From Blumeriella jaapii (lineage: Eukaryota > Ascomycota > Leotiomycetes > Helotiales > Drepanopezizaceae): a stretch of DNA of 64,000 nt. Made by a program: the position numbers and the translations under genes. The number at the start of each line of letters is the position of its first letter. Positions within the stretch are counted from its first letter, which is position 1. The notes beneath the pieces were generated by a model, which searched no databases, was not told the origin of the DNA, and worked only from the letters and a program-made list of their open reading frames with translations. The DNA lies in contig VWND01000022.1 in assembly GCA_009599575.1 (NCBI GenBank), positions 267,001-331,000 on the forward strand, written 5' to 3'. Shown here in pieces: positions 49,001 to 60,343 of this stretch.

Positions 49001-50754
49001 ATGGTACGACTTGGCTACAAGCACCTCCTCTTACTCCGATCGCCTTTTCACTTGATCTCTTTCTAAATTCAGTAATCGAGAGAATGGTATTCTGTGATTT
49101 CACTATCTATTGCATTTGCCGTTGTATGTACACCATTTTTGTTTTTGCATCAACCTTTCTCTATGTCTAGACTGATTTTGTCAACGAAATCGTCGATATC
49201 TTTTCGACATATCTGGAGCCCTGAGCTGGTATAGAATATAGATCTTTGGTGTCTTGATCACCCACCAGTAATGAGGGTGGTCTGACAGAAAAGGAAAGAG
49301 ATGGCGGTCTATAATTTATAATTGAAACCCGAGTGAAAGAGCAAGTTGGGCGGATTGTGTTAAAGAGCTTTTTGTACAACTGTCTAATGATTATCGATAA
49401 TTGTTTTAGGCGACGGTATTACGATAGTGGCTCCGGCTATTGCTATAGCCATTACATAGTAGAAGACCATACAAACTTTCAATCTGTTCTTGTACTGTAC
49501 CTTTTGGTCCGTTGGCCTAACAGTGAAAGATAATTATTCTGCTAGTACTAGGCGGGGTTACCTCGCCGCCACAGACGGGAAACGATGAATTCAAGAGTAG
49601 GCAAAGGGAAAAACATCGATATTAACTAACGCCTTCTAAAAAATAACAAAAATGCCGGTGATGATTTTGGAAGTAATATTGTTTTAAGAACTACTGTCAC
49701 TTTTCGTGCATACAAAATTAGTAACCAACTTCGTTTGCAAAATTTGAAGAAACTCATTTTGGAATGAATAAAAACAAATGAGCATAAAAAGTGGCACGAG
49801 TGAATTAAAGAAAACAAGCCGTAATCTACTTAATATCAGGACTTGAGTAGATGAACTTTCCAACGATAGTAATCCACTACTGCTTTGCTCAAGCTAATCA
49901 GGAAAGCTCAGGCTACTTCCCCTTTGGCTTCTACATGCTTCTGCTCTTCATCTATTTCATATCTGCTCGCTACAGTAGCAGATGGCATTGCTTCCTGTTC
50001 ATGTCATAGTGGAGGTGGAATAAAGCAGGAGAGCTACTCGGCACGCTAGCATTGGCCGTGAGATGGAGACATTGCAGAAAATATTGAATTCATGTTTGCA
50101 GTTTTGATAAGCAGCTTTAAAGATGATTTGAAATTAGCTGCAAAAGGTCTTCGTCAGTTTCCTTGGGTGTCGTGGATATCGATACCGGTAGACCTAGTAG
50201 CATGTCGGCCCAAGCAACGAAAATACTTGATTTGTAGAACAATGCCACCAGAAAATTTTGACAGCCAAAAGAAGCAAACATTCAGATAAAAGATCTTTTT
50301 TCTCCTTCGTTACCGAATATTGTTCCGATACATTATCTACTAGCGTATAAAATTATCTGATCATGTATTTCACACGTTATGTATTTCACACGGCGTAAGA
50401 GCAGGCGACGGGCGCATTTCACGACTAATACACGCTAGACGAATTGGGACTAAACATCACGTGACACACTGAAGCTCAAAGATTCACGCTGGTAGCATCA
50501 CGTCCAACCGGAGACCGATTTGCTTTACATCTGATCTCGAGTCGCAGAAGAGAAAATTTTGTGAATCCAGTGGCTTTCCCATAGTCCCCGCTGACGTTGG
50601 CTGGCCAGAGTTCACAAGTTGGTGAGAAATTCACGGTTAGGGCTAAAAAGGTTCGCGAAATTCGGAGATCAACCCCTCCACTTCACAACCTCGCAACCTC
50701 GATCTCGATCTCAACCTCGACCTCCGCCTCCGTGACAACCCCCCGCGAGCCAAC
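46075..50754. other. Long gene-poor intergenic region (4.7 kb)
   Basis: It contains a GTAGAA hexamer array (46786-46980), GTACAGTACTGTAC clusters (47111-47130, 47571-47590, about 49490) and a moderately AT-rich stretch (about 48800-50400). I see no gene, no LTR pair and no conserved protein fragment on either strand. The last few hundred bases are the promoter of the eIF3 gene, with a CTCGATCT-rich leader before 50755. Confidence 0.5.
46786..46980. repeat. GTAGAA hexanucleotide array
   Basis: About thirty copies, nearly perfect, with a few AATTAG variants at the 3' end. All frames are open through it, giving Ser-Arg, Val-Glu or Ser-Thr dipeptide runs that are artefacts. Confidence 0.93.
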
Positions 50755-52301
50755 ATGAGCGCCTTTCAGAATGGCGGTGCTCCAGCACGCAACATCGACG
50801 ACGACTCCGACATCGAGGAAGAGGCCCTCGCGGCCGACTACCGAGAGCAGGTCCAGTACGAGGGAATGGACGAGATGGAGGGCAACCAGATGAGCATGGC
50901 ACAGCAGACCGACGACATCCAGGGTCGACTCGCTGCTGCGGCGCAACCGCTGGACTTCTCGGCTCCTCTCGAGGCCAAGTTCGCGAGTTACGACAACTAC
51001 TGCAGCTTGTTCCACTTCATCTTGAACTCGGAGGGACCGGTTGACCTGGAACCACCCTCGGTGCGTTGACGCTCCGCCGACTCGGGGACGAGACTTGGAC
51101 TGACGTGCGCTGTAGTACTACTGGGCTTGGGATGTCATTGACGAGTTCATCTACCAATTCAACTCCTTCTGCTCCTACCGAAACCGCCTCGCGCGCAAGG
51201 GCGACAACGACGAAGAGATCACCATCCTCCGCGAGGCGCCCAACACCTGGGGCTGCTACAGCGTCCTCAACGTCCTCTACTCCCTGATCCAGAGATCGCA
51301 GATCAACGAGCAGTTGGCCGCCATGAAGCGCAACGAGGAGCCCATGGCCGTGGCAGGCGACTATGGCTCCAAGTCCCTCTACCGCATGCTCGGATACTTC
51401 TCCATCATCGGCCTCTTGCGGGTCCACTGCCTCCTGGGGGACTTCAGTCTCGCGCTGAAGACCCTGGACGACATCGAGCTCAACAAGAAGGCCATGTTCG
51501 CCCGTGTCATGGCCGCGCACTTCACGACCTACTACTACGTGGGCTTCTCGTACATGATGATGCGCCGCTACGCCGATGCCATGCGCATGTTCAGCCACAT
51601 CCTCATCTACGTCTCGCGCACCAAGAACTTCCAGAAGAACGCGCAGTACGATTCCATCTCGAAGAAGAACGACCAGATGTACGCGCTGATTGCCATCTGC
51701 GTGGCTTTCCACCCCACCCGGCTCGACGAGACGATCCACACGGCGCTCCGGGAGAAGTACGGCGACCAGCTCCTGAAGCTGCAACGAGGTGGCCCCGAGG
51801 CTCTGCCCATCTACGAGGAGCTGTTCCGCTCTGCCTGCCCGAAGTTCATCTCGCCCACGCCTCCCGACTTCGACCACCCCGAGCTCAACGTGGACCCCCT
51901 CGAGCACCACTTGTCCATCTTCATGGACGAGGTCAAGACGAACATGTGGAACCCCACGGTCAAGTCGTACCTCCGCCTGTACACCACCATGGACCTGACC
52001 AAGTTGGCCGGCTTCCTCGACGTCGAGCCGGAGAAGCTGCGCGCATGGTTGTTGGTCAACAAGCAACGAAGCCGACAGATCCGATGGACCGAGAACGGCC
52101 TCTTGGACGGTGAGGTCGTCAGCTCCAACGATCTCGACTATGCCATGCAAGGCGTAAGCGTCCTCCCTCCCCCCCGCTGACGCGCCGTGACGCTCGCTAA
52201 CACACGCACTTCAGGATCTGATTCACATTTCGGAAGCCAAGGTTGGCCGCAAGCTTGTCGATTGGTACCTTCGCAACCTGGCCCGCACCTACACGCCGTA
52301 G
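50755..52301 (+). CDS. eif3l: Eukaryotic translation initiation factor 3 subunit L
   Basis: Exons 50755-51060, 51116-52153 and 52215-52301 give 476 residues, normal for the family. eIF3L is a peripheral subunit of the eIF3 complex that binds the 40S ribosome. The N-terminus is acidic (DDDSDIEEEALAADYREQV). The body has the characteristic blocks YDNYCSLFHFILNSEGP, WDVIDEFIYQFNSFCSYRNR, YFSIIGLLRVHCLLGDF, VGFSYMMMRRYADAMRMF and KNFQKNAQYDSISKKNDQMY. The C-terminal PCI-type domain includes YTTMDLTKLAGFLD and ends in GRKLVDWYLRNLARTYTP. All three exons join in phase, and the start follows a pyrimidine-rich leader with a C at -1 and an A at -3. Confidence 0.95.
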
Positions 52302-52976
52302 ATGGTCGGTGGTTGTTGTTGTTGACGATGGTGATGCTGATGTTGTTGATGTTGGCATCAGGGTTTGGGAGAAGGACTGATACAGGAGGGGAGGGGGGGT
52401 TGCTCGCTCTACCACTTGTTGCTTGCATGGTCTGGCGTTGAGGGGCAGAAAAAGGGGCATGAAGGCCCGGCGGTTGTTCCTCTACGATCACTTCATGGTG
52501 CGAGGCGCTTCCAGCGGACGGAGGGCTCGGGAAGCGTGAGATGTGATGTAGGGGCCGATTGGCCATCGCGAATGACAAAGATCTGAGGCCGAAACCGCGT
52601 GCGTCGAGCGCTGGCAGAGCGGCCATGGAGATGACAGTGGCTGCGGTGACGAGAACTGGACCGTCTGTAGAGCGTGTTTCGTAGTACTGTACTGTACTGT
52701 ATGGCAAAGGCTGCTCGTGATGTGCTGTGGTGTTGCGCTGTGCTGTGCTGTGTTGTGGTGTTACCGACCTTACCACCTGCTTCATCCTACTGTACATCCT
52801 ACAGCATGAACACGCTCACGCTCTTGTCCCCCCATCTCCGCGTGGTGCAGCGCATCCACCATCTCCACCGTCTCCACCATCTCCACCATCTCCACCATTC
52901 CACCCTCTCCACCCCCCCTCGACCGTCCTGACTCGTCGAAGCACCGTCTGCGCCGTGCGGTACGGTTCTTGAGCCC
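52302..52976. other. Intergenic region
   Basis: 3' UTR of eIF3L and promoter of the stress-domain gene. It contains TTGATG-type repeats, GTACTGTACTGTACTGTA (about 52682-52700) and a CCATCT hexamer repeat (about 52855-52905). No gene. Confidence 0.55.
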
Positions 52977-53787
52977 ATGGACCTGGCCGGCACAAGCCTT
53001 CTCGCGTCGAAGAAGCTGGCAATCGCCACGACGAACGAAAGCGAGAGCAGCGTGGGCGCCGAAAGCTCACCTTCGCCCAACGCCCAAGCTGTCGCGGCCG
53101 CAGACGTGGCCATGGAAGTACCATCGTCGACATCTTCACCATCTTCGCCATCTGCCCCATCGCCCCCCGCGTCGCCGCGCCCTCCGCCCCCCCCGGCCCG
53201 GCCCCGGTCCTCGAACGAGTCCTCCACGAGCGCCAAATCCTCGCCGCCGCTGGAACCGATCCTCGAACACGTCAAGGCCAACCACGTCCCCCTGGCGCAT
53301 CGTACGCGCGTCGATTCGGTGAGCAGCAGCATCTCGTTCAAGCTCCACGCCGGACCGGCCCGCCCGGCGGCCGGCTCGCAGAGGACGAGCGCGAAGGCGA
53401 CGAGGACGACGAGGGAGGGGAGGAGTCCGCCGCCGTTGCCGTAAGTGACTGCACCCAGACATCTTATACCCCGACGGAGGAGAGGGCCGAGAGGAGAGGG
53501 CCGAGCGGACGAGAGACAGACGGCCGTGGCAGGTGGAGGATCGGCTTGAGCTGCCTGCGCCAATCATTGGCGCAGCGGCGAGGAAACGCCACGATCCCAT
53601 ACCGCTCCAGAACGGAATCTGTCGGTCGTACCCCAGATTGGCAAATCGCGCAAGTTTGGCCGGTACCCAGTACGGAGCTACACACACCGTACATGCAAAG
53701 GTCAAGTGACTGTGCTGGCTCGGCCTGTGTGGCCTGACGCTTCCATTTGCCTTTTCCTTCGGCTTCTTGTCTTGCCTCCTCCCATTC

Positions 53788-53829
<42 letters not shown>

Positions 53830-55444
53830 AACCACGACTCCACTCATATCTTTCTCCGCCTCTTTCCTCCGTCCCCATCTCTCCCTGCCCTGAGCGAATA
53901 GACAACCAAAGACGCAAGAAAATCCCCCTTTCGTGGCCCATGTTATGACCGAACCACTGACCGAAGACCCGTCCCCCAGCCGCTTCCAGCACCATGTCTC
54001 CTTCGACAACTTCGCCGGCGGGGAGCCCACGGCCAAGAACAGCATGTCCTTCACCCTGAACGTCAAACACACCGGATACCAGCGCAAGCGGCGCTCCCGC
54101 ACCTTCATGGTCGGCGTGGACGAGAACGATTACTCGGACACGGCGCTCAGCTGGATGCTGGAGGAGCTGGTCGACGACGGAGACGAGATCATCTGCCTGC
54201 GCGTCGTGGACAAGGATGCGAAGGTCGTGAGTGATCGCAACGTCGATCGCAAGACGTACCAGGAAGAGGCGAAGAAGTTGATGGAGCGGATCCAGGGCCG
54301 GAACGACGAGCACCGGGCCATTAGCATCGTGCTGGAGTACGCGGTGGGAAAGGTGCATTCGGTCTTTCAGAAGATGGTATGTTCAGGCATCCTGTTTCGC
54401 GCCTCTCTGGCGGCCCTGGCTCATGGCACGACGCGCAGATCCAGCTCTACGAACCCGCGATGCTCGTCGTCGGCACCCGCGGCCGCAGTCTGGGAGGCTT
54501 TCAAGGCCTGATGAACATGTCGAATTCCTTCTCCAAGTGGTGCCTCCAGTACTCGCCCATCCCCGTCGTCGTCGTCCGCCCGACCAAGAAGCGCTTCAAG
54601 AAGAAGAAGAAGCGGGATGCCGACCCTTCGCGCCAAGACTACGCCCGCATCCTCAAGGAGTCCGGACTCGAGCTGCACGAGACCGAGATGGGCGCTACCC
54701 ACATCGACTTTGAGATCTCGAACGCGCCCGATGTGGAGGCCCATGCCGTGGCCACGGCTCTGGGACTGCCCGCGCAGTTCGATCCGACCCAAACCCTACC
54801 CTCTCGAGGGCACCCACAGCACTCGCCGCGCACGCAAGGACTCCATCACTAGCGATGTCACCAACGCGTCCCCCGACTCGCGGCCCTCGAGTCCCAGCAT
54901 GGCTGCCAAGAGGCCGAAAGCGAGACGGGCGTCCACGGCATCCCGGGACAGCATCTCACTGAGCGGGGACGAGAGCAGCGATGACGAGGACGGCGAGTTC
55001 GAGGCGGTGAATGGGCTCGACTTGCTGGACAACGGGGAGCGGAAGATGAAGCTACACGAGATGGAGGTCGGCGAGGCGGCTGCGCTTGCAGCGGGCCGGA
55101 AAGCGAGCGTCGATAGCGAAGGCAGCCTGCCCCTCGAGGGGGAGCGGTCGTCTGCCGACGCTGACGAGGGGGAGGGCGGGGCCGCGCGTGCTCGCCCCGC
55201 GGCCGGGGAGCTGCCCGAGGGGCCGGAGGAGGAGGAGGCAGAAGGAGAAGGGGAAGATGAAGAGGAAGAGGAGGAGGAGGAGGAGGATGACGAGACGGGG
55301 TCGGACACGATGGTAGAGGTGGAGGAGACTCCGGAGGAGAAGGAGGCGGTGCAGAAAGCGGATACTGCGTGCGTTTGGGCCCCCAATACCCCCAATACCC
55401 CCAATACCCCCAACTTATCCCTAGGTACCATACTCCTTTGCTGA
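52977..55444 (+). CDS. Universal stress protein (UspA) domain protein with acidic C-terminus, one apparent frameshift
   Basis: Exons 52977-53440, 53902-54376 and 54439 to about 55444, roughly 647 residues with one base discounted. The N-terminal 155 residues are Ser/Pro-rich. The Usp domain runs from RTFMVGVDENDYSDTAL through EYAVGKVHSVFQKM and MLVVGTRGRSLGGFQGL to PIPVVVVRPT, which includes the ATP-binding G-x2-G-x9-G type loop. A basic patch (KKKKK region, near 54600) follows. The tail is strongly acidic (Glu-rich block at 55225-55300). At 54787-54790 (ACCC) one extra C shifts the frame; unshifted it ends at 54852, whereas the shifted frame continues PYPLEGTHSTRRARK. The 461 nt first intron contains a 39 nt C run. 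The exact 3' end is unsettled: a splice from 55368 to about 55461 would end at 55504 instead. The family is known in fungi; its function is poorly defined. Confidence 0.8.
53789..53827. repeat. Poly-C tract, 39 nt, inside the first intron of the stress-domain gene
   Basis: Pure C on the coding strand, placed about 75 bases before the intron's TAG acceptor at 53901. Confidence 0.92.
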
Positions 55445-56089
55445 CTGATTTGGTGTGATAGATGGGAGCTCGGTGTACAGGCTGTTTTAATGACGCTCTG
55501 GTGATGGGGGTGATGGGTCAGAACAGAAGGGAGTAACATGGCGTCTTTTGGGGGGGGGTGATGGATTGCATGGCATCTTTTGGGGGGGTATGGATTGCAT
55601 GGCATCTTTTGATGATGATGATGATGGATTGCTTGCTTGCTTAGCAAAGAGCCAGGGTGATGTACCCCACGTGCCTATCTTCTCGACTCCGAGCTCGTAA
55701 CGACCAGGAACGATAAATGCAGAGAAACGCGTGTGATTGATGTCCGTCCACGATGTGCACGATGTGGGAGCCCTTTCCTCCTTTCCTCGCCGAGTGGGTT
55801 GTCTGTGGAGGTTGAGAGGTGCTCTACTGTATGTACTGTATGTACTGTACTGTGCTGTACTGCATATAGGTATGTAGAGAGGGACGTGGATTTGCATAGG
55901 TGGGAGGGCGGAGAGGTAGGCTGGCTGGCTCCGTTGGACGTGGTGGCGTTGTTTTGTTCCCCCCCTACCCTGCCCTCCTTCTTTTCGTATATGCACCTCT
56001 GTGGTGTGTGTGTATGTATGTATGTATGTGTGTGTATGTGTGTATGTGTGTGTGTGTGTATGTGTGTATGTGTGTATGTGTGTATGTAC

Positions 56090-56318
56090 TGTACGTTCTG
56101 TACGTTCTGTACGTTCTGTACGTTCTATACATACTGTACATACTGTACGTTCTGTACATATTGTACGTTCTGTACGTTCTGTACGTTCTGTACGTTCTGT
56201 ACGTTCTGTACGTTCTGTACGTTCTGTACGTTCTGTACGTTCTGTACGTTCTGTACGTTCTGTACGTTCTGTACGTTCTGTACGTTCTGTACGTTCTGTA
56301 CGTTCTGTACATTCCGTA
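56090..56318. repeat. Nine-base minisatellite (GTACGTTCT), about 24 copies
   Basis: Units are nearly perfect in the centre, with GTACATACT variants at both ends. Nine-base periodicity leaves several frames open. Confidence 0.93.
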
Positions 56319-56739
56319 CATTCACAAACTGTACATACTGTACGTTCTGTACATACTGTGCATACTGTACGTGGAAGTGGTGGCCATGGCAGAGCAGAAG
56401 ACGCTGGGTCCGGTCTCTAAGCGAGGAAGCGAGGAAGCGAGGACAACAAAACAACCTTAAGCCCTGGCGAGAGACCCCGACATTTCTTTTTGCTCCTCGC
56501 CTCTTCTTTTTGCTCCTCGCCTCTTCTTTTGCTCGCTCGCTGCTCTGCACCTCTCAACTCGATCATGGACCCTCATGGGACTGCATGTCCTGCCTCGCTC
56601 CCCTCTGGCGCCCTACGGCGCAGTCCTGCCTCCGTCCAGTCCAGACAATACTGTACTGCACTCCACTCTTGTTCCTCCCTCGCTCGGACACCCGACTCGC
56701 TCGACTCGAGAACGCCAATGCCATCGCCACACTCTTCTG

Positions 56740-56770
56740 CCCCCCCCCCCCCCCCCCCCCCTCCCCCCCC
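56740..56770. repeat. Poly-C tract of about 30 nt with one T
   Basis: One of the five long G/C homopolymers; it lies about 0.6 kb upstream of the DUF7137 gene. Confidence 0.88.
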
Positions 56771-57346
56771 GTCACACGAAAAGGCAGCTTGCCTGCTTCG
56801 AGGCTTAGCCCCAGCGATCAGATCTCCTTCGACATCTTTGGCCTTTTCTTCTCTTCTCTCTGCCAACTTTGCAACGTTTCCTCCCCCTCTCTCGACCCTT
56901 CTCTCCGCCGACTCGGAGACGACGGCCTCACTCGCTCGGCCGTTTTTAAGAGTGCGTGTGTTTGCATTCGCTCTTCTGTCAGCAGCTGAGAGCCAAGGAC
57001 GGCCGGAGTGGCGTTGCTCGGCCGGCGCGGTTGCACTGATCTCCGGACAAGGGGCCCTTTGGGTGCCAACGACCAACGACAACGACACATCTTTTCCACA
57101 CCATACATTCTGCGAGAGAGAGAGAGAAAGAGAAAGAGAAAAAGAAAAAGAGAGAGAGAGAGAGAGGAAGAACGGGCAAGACGATATCGACTGATTGGTT
57201 GCCCGTCCTCGGAAATACTGCTCGCTGCTGGCCCGAGATCCGCTTCGTTTGGGATATCTTTTCCATTGTTGACTTGGACGGAATCGGCGTGGGCCCCTTC
57301 GACGTACACAGAGAGACACACAACGCCACGCAACTTCTACGACACT

Positions 57347-58281
57347 ATGAGGTCCCAACTCTGCTCGCTGCTGTTGCTATTTCTCGCAGCCTTTTCGGCG
57401 GCGTGGCCGTGGCCGTGGCCGCAAGGGATGCCAGAGGGGGACGCCATGGTGGTGAGGAGGCAGGATACGGGAAACAACAGTACGTCTCCTTCTCCTGTGC
57501 CCTGCGCTCTCCGTGCAATGCCCATTCCCGTGTGCTGACCGTCTCGCCAGATGCTGAGGCAGCAACACCGTCACCGACACCGACGCCGACGCCCTCCGCC
57601 CCGGCAGCGACGCCATCACCAACCCCCACCGACGACAACACGTCCAATTCCAACTCCAATTCCGCCACGGGGAGCCCAACAAGAGCCTCGAGTTCCGGCA
57701 CGCGACGAGTCACCTCCGCCGCCACGCACAAGACGTCCTACGACGGCCGGCTGCCCGCCGGCGGCATCTCCCTCCTCACCCCCGCCGCCACCCAGGCGGC
57801 CTTCTTCAAGATCGGTGACTACGTGACCTTTGCCTGGAACTACACGTCGCTGTACGCGACGCCGACGGCGATCAACATCATGGCGACGTGCACGGCCAAC
57901 GCGCAGCTGTACACCATCGCCGCCAACCAGACGGTCAACAACGCCACGGGCGCCGTCACCTGGGACACGGGCGGCTACCAGGCCACGGCCGTGCAGAACC
58001 CGCTGCTGACGGAGACGTACTCGCTCATCATCTACGACGTCGACAGCGGCCTCAACGCGGCGGCCCAGCCTGGCTACCTGGCCTCCTTCGGCAGCTACAG
58101 CTTCGGCATGTACGTGCCGCAGCCCTACACCCCGCTCAACGAGTTCCAGTGCGCGACGTGCATCGCCAGCGCCGCCCTTGGCGATCTGGAGCGGCGGGCT
58201 CTGGGCATGGTGCTTGGGATGGGCCTGCTGACCGTGTTGAGCTTTACGTGGTTCGTGGGAGGGACGGGCGTCATCTGGTAG
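57347..58281 (+). CDS. DUF7137-type secreted/membrane protein
   Basis: Exons 57347-57479 and 57551-58281 give 287 residues. The signal peptide is MRSQLCSLLLLFLAAFSAA, followed by a WPWPWPQG motif. A Ser/Thr/Pro linker (residues about 48-95) is a likely O-glycosylation zone. The conserved domain begins at PAGGISLLTPAATQAAFFK and includes GDYVTFAWNYTSLYATPTAI, TGAVTWDTGGYQ, LTETYSLIIYDVDSG and FGMYVPQPYTPLNEFQCATC. Several N-x-S/T sites are present. A single helix near the C-terminus (MVLGMGLLTVLSFTWFVGG) suggests a type I membrane protein. I recognise this layout from fungal proteins annotated DUF7137; function is unknown. The intron junction gives a smooth GNNNAEAATP reading. Confidence 0.88.
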
Positions 58282-58815
58282 TCCCTCGCCTCGCATCGCG
58301 CTCCCTGTTTGTTTTGATTCCGGACACGCGATGCTGGAGATGTGACAGAGAAGGGGGAAAGGCCGCTCTGTGTCAACCGACCGACTGATTGACTGGGTCT
58401 CGAATCTTGCGCGTTGCATTTGGGACAGGCGAGGCAGAGCCGGGCGGCCAGGAGTACTCGGTGTCCCACGGGCTGCTGGAATCCGCCCCGGGCCCGACCA
58501 CGCTCCTTTGGTTGTGTTTGTTGTGTTTGTTGTTGTTGCTGCTGCTGCTGCTGCTGCTATTTTCGGCGGGGGACGTACGGAGTTCACGGATCTGTCATTA
58601 CTATACGAGGTTGGGAATTTCGTGGCTACTACACTCCTTTTACGATACGAGATTTAAAGGGGGGCATTCTTGTATTGTAGCTTGGATTGGATTGGATGGG
58701 ATGGGATGGGTTGGGTTGGGTTGATCTGTGGAAGATGGCATGGATTTGGGACTACGTCGTCGGGGTTCGCTTGTCGATCTATAGATGGGCGAGGATGGAT
58801 CGATGGAGGGATGGG

Positions 58816-58849
<34 letters not shown>

Positions 58850-58863
58850 ATAAACAAACAGCT

Positions 58864-59221
58864 GGCGCGGTATGTCAGAGCGCGGTTAATTGGTAACGTA
58901 ACTTTAGTATAGTATAGTATCGTATAGCTAGCTAGCTAACTAGGTACTTGGTAGTAATGTAAAAAGAGAAAGGGAACTGAATAGAAAACATGGTGCTTAT
59001 TGCGCATTTCGGTGATTTGGCGCAGTATGTCTGTTAGAGCGCGGTTAATTGGTAACGTGATTTTAGTATAGTATAATATAATATAATATAATATCGTATC
59101 GTATAATTATTTAGCTAGCTAGCTAGCTAATTATAGGTATTTGATAGCTATTTGGTAGTAATGTAAAAAAAAAAAGGAAACGGAAAGAAAACATGGTGCT
59201 TACTGCGCATTTCGGTGATTT
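58864..59221. repeat. Imperfect tandem duplication, units of 156 and 202 bp
   Basis: Copy 1 (58864-59019) and copy 2 (59020-59221) both run from GGCGCGGTATGTC-like sequence through GCGGTTAATTGGTAACGT, a TATAG/TATAA tract and TAGCTAGCTAGC to GCGCATTTCGGTGATTT. Copy 2 is longer because its TATAA tract and following segment are expanded. Confidence 0.88.
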
Positions 59222-59876
59222 CTGAATTGCTTGCTTGCTTACTGTACTTCCATTCGTTGGTCAGACCTATCTATCTTCATCCATGGTCCGTGACGTACTA
59301 CCTCTTTGGTTTCTCTGCGTTGTGAGAGAAAAGAAAAGATAGTGTACTGTATTGTTCGTATAGGTAGGTAGGTAGGTAGGTAGGTAGGTAGGTATGTATG
59401 TATGTATGTATGTAGGTATGTAGGTATGTATGTATGTATATATGTGCAGTAGAATGGAAAAGCGAGGATTGCTTGCTATGTGTAGGTAGGTGTATGTGTA
59501 TGTGTATGTGTATGTGTATTTTATAGCCATTCTCACCCGTCGAAAAAAAAAAAAAACGTCCCTACCGTGTTTGTTTTTCTTTCTTCTTTTTCTTTCTTTT
59601 TTCTTTTTTTCTTTCCGGTTTTTTTTTCTCCTGGTTTTGGTTAGAGGCTTTGAAAGGGAAAACGCGGTTCAAAAGGGTGGAGGTGAGAGAAGCCGGCGTT
59701 CGCATGTACGGACGTAGGTAGGTAGGTAGGTATTGTATGGAGTGGAGTGGAGTGGAGTAGAGTAGAGTAGAGTAGAGCAGAGCAGAGTAGTAGAGTAGAG
59801 CAGAGCAGCATCTTTCCATCTCCGATCATGCGAAAAGCGGGGTGGATGGGAGGGGAGGGAGTCTCGTGCGAGACGT

Positions 59877-59904
59877 GGGGGGGGGGGGGGGGGGGGGGGG
59901 GGGG
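59877..59904. repeat. Poly-G tract of about 28 nt
   Basis: Plain G run in intergenic DNA. Confidence 0.9.
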
Positions 59905-60047
59905 AAATAGAAGGGGGCGGCGGTATTGGTTGTTGATTGTACATATGTGGATGCTGTACAGATGTCGAGGTTTTCTGTGTGCGGGTTGCGAGTTGGGTGT
60001 TGAATATGAGAGAGAGAGGGGGGGGGGGCATGGGTAGAAAATGGGCG

Positions 60048-60343
60048 TAGAATGAGTGAGTGAGTGAGTGAGTGGGTGAGTGAGTTAGTGAGTGAGTAAA
60101 TAAGTAAATAAGTAAATAAGTAAATAAGTAAATAAGTAAATAAGTAAATAAGTAAATAAGTAAATAAGTAAATAAGTAAATAAGTAAATAAGTAAATAAG
60201 TAAATAAGTAAATAAGTAAATAAGTAAATAAGTAAATAAGTAAATAAGTAAATAAGTAAATAAGTAAATAAGTAAATAAGTAAATAAGTAAATAAGTAAA
60301 TAAGTAAATAAGTAAATAAGTAAATAAGTAAATAAGTAAATAA
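60048..60343. repeat. GAGT tetramers followed by an AAATAAGT octamer array
   Basis: GAGTGAGT units up to about 60095 grade into more than thirty copies of TAAATAAG. The periodicity gives Leu-Ile-Tyr-Phe-Thr frames on the minus strand with no biological meaning. Confidence 0.93.

Larger units (their letters stand above)
55505..57346. other. Intergenic region with minisatellites
   Basis: It contains TTTTGGGGGG-type short repeats (55545-55600), TGTATG/TGTG microsatellites (about 56005-56090), a nine-base minisatellite, a C run (about 56740-56770) and a GAGAAA purine tract (about 57115-57168). The last 200 bases are the leader of the DUF7137 gene. The large open frames here come from repeats. 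Confidence 0.6.

Noticed and set aside
52799..53843. Minus-strand frames of 235-254 codons opposite the stress-domain gene
   Set aside because: Low-complexity complements of a Ser/Pro-rich exon and of the poly-C intron; no domain, and the plus-strand exons join to a recognised Usp domain.
55379..55415. CCCCAATA repeats resembling a telomere
   Set aside because: Only about four short units, not TTAGGG, and placed at the 3' end of a gene in mid-contig.
56090..56318. CRISPR-like direct repeats
   Set aside because: Units are 9 bp without spacers and the genome is eukaryotic.
55965..56550. Long open frames rich in Val-Leu-Tyr, Cys-Thr-Phe or Arg-Thr-Tyr
   Set aside because: They are the nine-base minisatellite read in several frames on both strands; no flanking protein-like sequence.
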